The notes under the pieces are model-generated. The model had not been told where the DNA came from, made no database searches, and saw nothing but the letters and a program-made list of their open reading frames with translations. This document shows, piece by piece, positions 62,330-64,000 of a stretch of DNA of 64,000 nucleotides. This stretch comes from Xiphydria camelus (lineage: Eukaryota > Arthropoda > Insecta > Hymenoptera > Xiphydriidae): positions 14,255,894 through 14,319,893 of the forward strand of contig OY783191.1 in the NCBI GenBank assembly GCA_963678675.1, written 5' to 3'. The position numbers and the translations under genes were made by a program. Numbering within the stretch: position 1 is the stretch's first letter; every line of letters begins with the position of its first letter.

Positions 62330-64000
62330 CGCCGCCCGCCCTCCAGGTGGCAGCGGCCGGCGTTACCCCCAAGCGCCGCCTTTTCGTCAGGGACCGCGCA
62401 TCCGGTCACAGCTTCTTAGTCGACACCGGCTCTTCGGTGTCGCTGCTCCCGCGCTCCCTATTCGGGCCGGACCTTCAGCCTCAGCCGCTCACGCTAGCGG
62501 CCGCCAACTCTTCATCCATCTCGACCTTCGGCGAGCATCGCCTCACTCTCGACCTCCAACTCCGGCGCCCGCTCGCGTGGAACTTCATCATTGCCGACGT
62601 AAGTTCCCCGATCCTGGGGGCTGATTTTCTCTCACACTACAGCTTAACGGTCGATCTCGGTCGCCGCCTTCTGGTCGACACCTCGACGAACATCCACACC
62701 GTCGGCGCCATCTCCTCGGCCGAAGTCGTCTCAGTCGAGGTCTCGGTCCCCACCTCCGTGGCAGAAGGCCAGTTCGCCGCCCTTCTCCAGGAATTCTCCG
62801 ACCTCTCCTCTCCGGTCACCTCGGCTATGCTGCTCCCGGATCTGCCGACGGAACACCACATCGCCACATCGGGCCCCCCAGCAGCCGCCCGGCCACGCCG
62901 ACTTATCGGCCCGCGCCTGGAGGCCGCGCGCGCGCAGTTCAAGGCGCTCCACGAGCAGGGCATTGTCCGCCCTTCCAACAGCGCCTGGGCCAGTCCACTC
63001 CTGCTGGTCCCGAAGCCCGACGGCTCTTACAGGATCACCGGCGACTATCGCCAGCTGAACGCCCGGACGGTTCCCGACCGATACCCTCTCCCGATCATAG
63101 AGGACCTTCTCCTCGGGCACGGGGGCTCCATCTTCTCGGTCGTCGACTTGAAGACCGCGTTTTATCAGCTGCCAATCGCCCAAGAAGACCAACACAAGAC
63201 GGCCATCTGTACACCTTTTGGCCTCTTTGAGTTTACTAGATCCTCTCTAGGCCTACGCAACTCCGCGCAGTCACTACAGCGCGCGATGGATTTCCTCCTG
63301 CGGGACCTCCCCTTCACGCGGGCATATCTGGACGATATCATCGTCGCGTCCAGCAGCCCCGAGGAACATCTCCAACACCTCCGCGCGCTCTTCACCACGC
63401 TACGGGCAGCGAACTTGAGGATCAACCCCAACAAGTGCCAGCTTGCCAAGGACACGGTCACCTACCTCGGTTACGAGGTCTCCGCGGAGGGCTCCAAGCC
63501 CCCGGCTTCGCGCTTCGAGGCCATCCAGGCGTATCCGAAGCCGGCCGACGCCACCCAACTTCGGCGTTTCCTCGGCCTCATTAACTACTACCGCCGATGC
63601 CTCCCCCGGGCCGCGCACGCATTCGCGCCCTTGACCGATCTCCTGAAAGACCTTCCGCCCAGAAAAAAGAAGGCCCCGCTCGTGTGGACCCCTGCCGCCG
63701 ACGAGGCGTTTGCCGACGCCAAACGCGCCGTCGAACTCGCCGCCACGGTCACCTTCGTGAGGCCCGAGGCGAACCTCCGCCTTCTCACCGACGCTTCCGA
63801 CTCGGCCATCGGCGCCGCCCTCGAGCAGGAAGACACCCAGGGCCTTTGGAGACCGCTGGGTTTCTTCTCGAGGAAGCTCACCAGCGCCCAGCGCCGTTAC
63901 AGCACGTATGATCGGGAGCTCCTCGCCGCTTTCTCCGCCGTAAAACATTTTCGCAGCGTGCTAGAGGGTCGCCCCTTCGTGCTCCTCACCGATCATAAGC
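62323..64000 (+). CDS. Pol of the CsRn1-type element (protease, reverse transcriptase, RNase H start), runs off the window
   Basis: The phase entered by the -1 slip shows no stop to the edge. The protease site FLVDTGSSVSLLP is near 62413-62451. The reverse transcriptase begins around 62900 with WASPLLLVPKPDGSYRI, then SVVDLKTAFYQLPI, and the catalytic YLDD is at 63325-63336. LGLINYYRRCLP and LLTDASDSAIGAAL (RNase H, from 63781) follow, ending in the TDHK motif at the boundary. The integrase and 3' LTR lie beyond the window. It would be made as a gag-pol fusion and act in cytoplasmic particles. Confidence 0.8.

Larger units (their letters stand above)
60443..64000 (+). mobile_element. CsRn1-type Ty3/gypsy element, 3' end outside the window
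   Basis: It has a 5' LTR, a tRNA-Trp primer site, gag with an unusual CHCC motif, a -1 frameshift and pol, in that order. The whole element is strongly GC-rich, unlike the AT-rich flanks. The CHCC gag finger and the tRNA-Trp primer are the two recognised hallmarks of the CsRn1/Kabuki clade. Reading frames appear undamaged as far as the window allows. Confidence 0.85.

Noticed and set aside
60379..62624. Many frames of 60-230 codons on both strands in the GC-rich gypsy element
   Set aside because: Only the gag phase and the pol phase carry conserved motifs; the rest are shadows of GC-rich DNA.
62637..63948. Minus-strand frames of 97-182 codons
   Set aside because: They are antisense to reverse transcriptase and RNase H of the CsRn1-type element.
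1..64000. CRISPR array, prokaryotic operon or plasmid origin
   Set aside because: Tandem repeats here are satellites, microsatellites or exon duplications. Genes have GT-AG introns and eukaryotic transposon domains throughout.

Overview
This window is eukaryotic nuclear DNA, almost certainly from an insect and most likely a hymenopteran such as an ant. That placement is an inference. It rests on mariner, pogo-like and ISL2EU-like transposons, two insect-type Ty3/gypsy elements, GT-AG spliced genes, an AT-rich mitochondrial ND6 fragment, and many hairpin MITEs of a kind common in Hymenoptera. There are no operons and no rRNA, CRISPR or plasmid features. The window is mainly a nested graveyard of transposable elements. 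Only two gene models (50554-52025 and 54800-55926) look intact and non-retroviral.

Layout. Positions 1-12700 hold AT-rich repeat DNA: nested foldback elements, a possible solo LTR, a GC-rich Helitron-like repeat, a tRNA-headed SINE-like unit split by a hairpin, a mitochondrial ND6 insert and a deleted mariner. Positions 12729-16848 hold a 4.1-kb element with arms of about 400 bp. It carries a decayed pogo/Tigger (DDE_1) transposase and, pointing the other way, an unrecognised decayed reading frame. Positions 17100-31850 are a dense field of MITEs, foldbacks and satellites with no intact gene. Positions 31859-42520 hold a second Helitron-like copy, a TTA-flanked 2-kb element, a GC-rich foldback, a LINE-like tail, a Harbinger fragment and three near-identical 213-bp MITEs.

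Positions 43134-48639 are a nearly complete ISL2EU-type DNA transposon with TA-flanked termini. Its two genes converge: a SAP-SWIM-YqaJ nuclease gene (+), interrupted by a 1-kb palindromic MITE and one frameshift, and a THAP-DDE transposase gene (-) with tandemly duplicated small exons and one frameshift. Positions 50554-52025 are a clean six-exon DUF4806-like gene lying between two arrays rich in the palindrome AGACGTCT. Positions 54800-55926 are a three-exon Myb/SANT-like (zeste-type) gene. Positions 56042-60039 are a Mag/K02A2.6-like gypsy polyprotein with an open 1274-codon frame, a 3' LTR and no recognisable 5' end. From 60443 to the window edge is a GC-rich CsRn1-type gypsy element with 5' LTR, tRNA-Trp primer site, CHCC gag, a canonical -1 slippery site and an open pol frame.

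How the parts relate. The window holds autonomous-type fossils (ISL2EU, pogo, mariner, Harbinger, gypsy) and many short elements with matching termini that they or relatives probably mobilised. Most short elements are near-perfect inverted repeats, so any transcript through them would fold into long double-stranded RNA. The points most worth following are the duplicated transposase exons, the AGACGTCT/AGTTAACT array families with CCCAG termini, and the unknown frame inside the pogo element.
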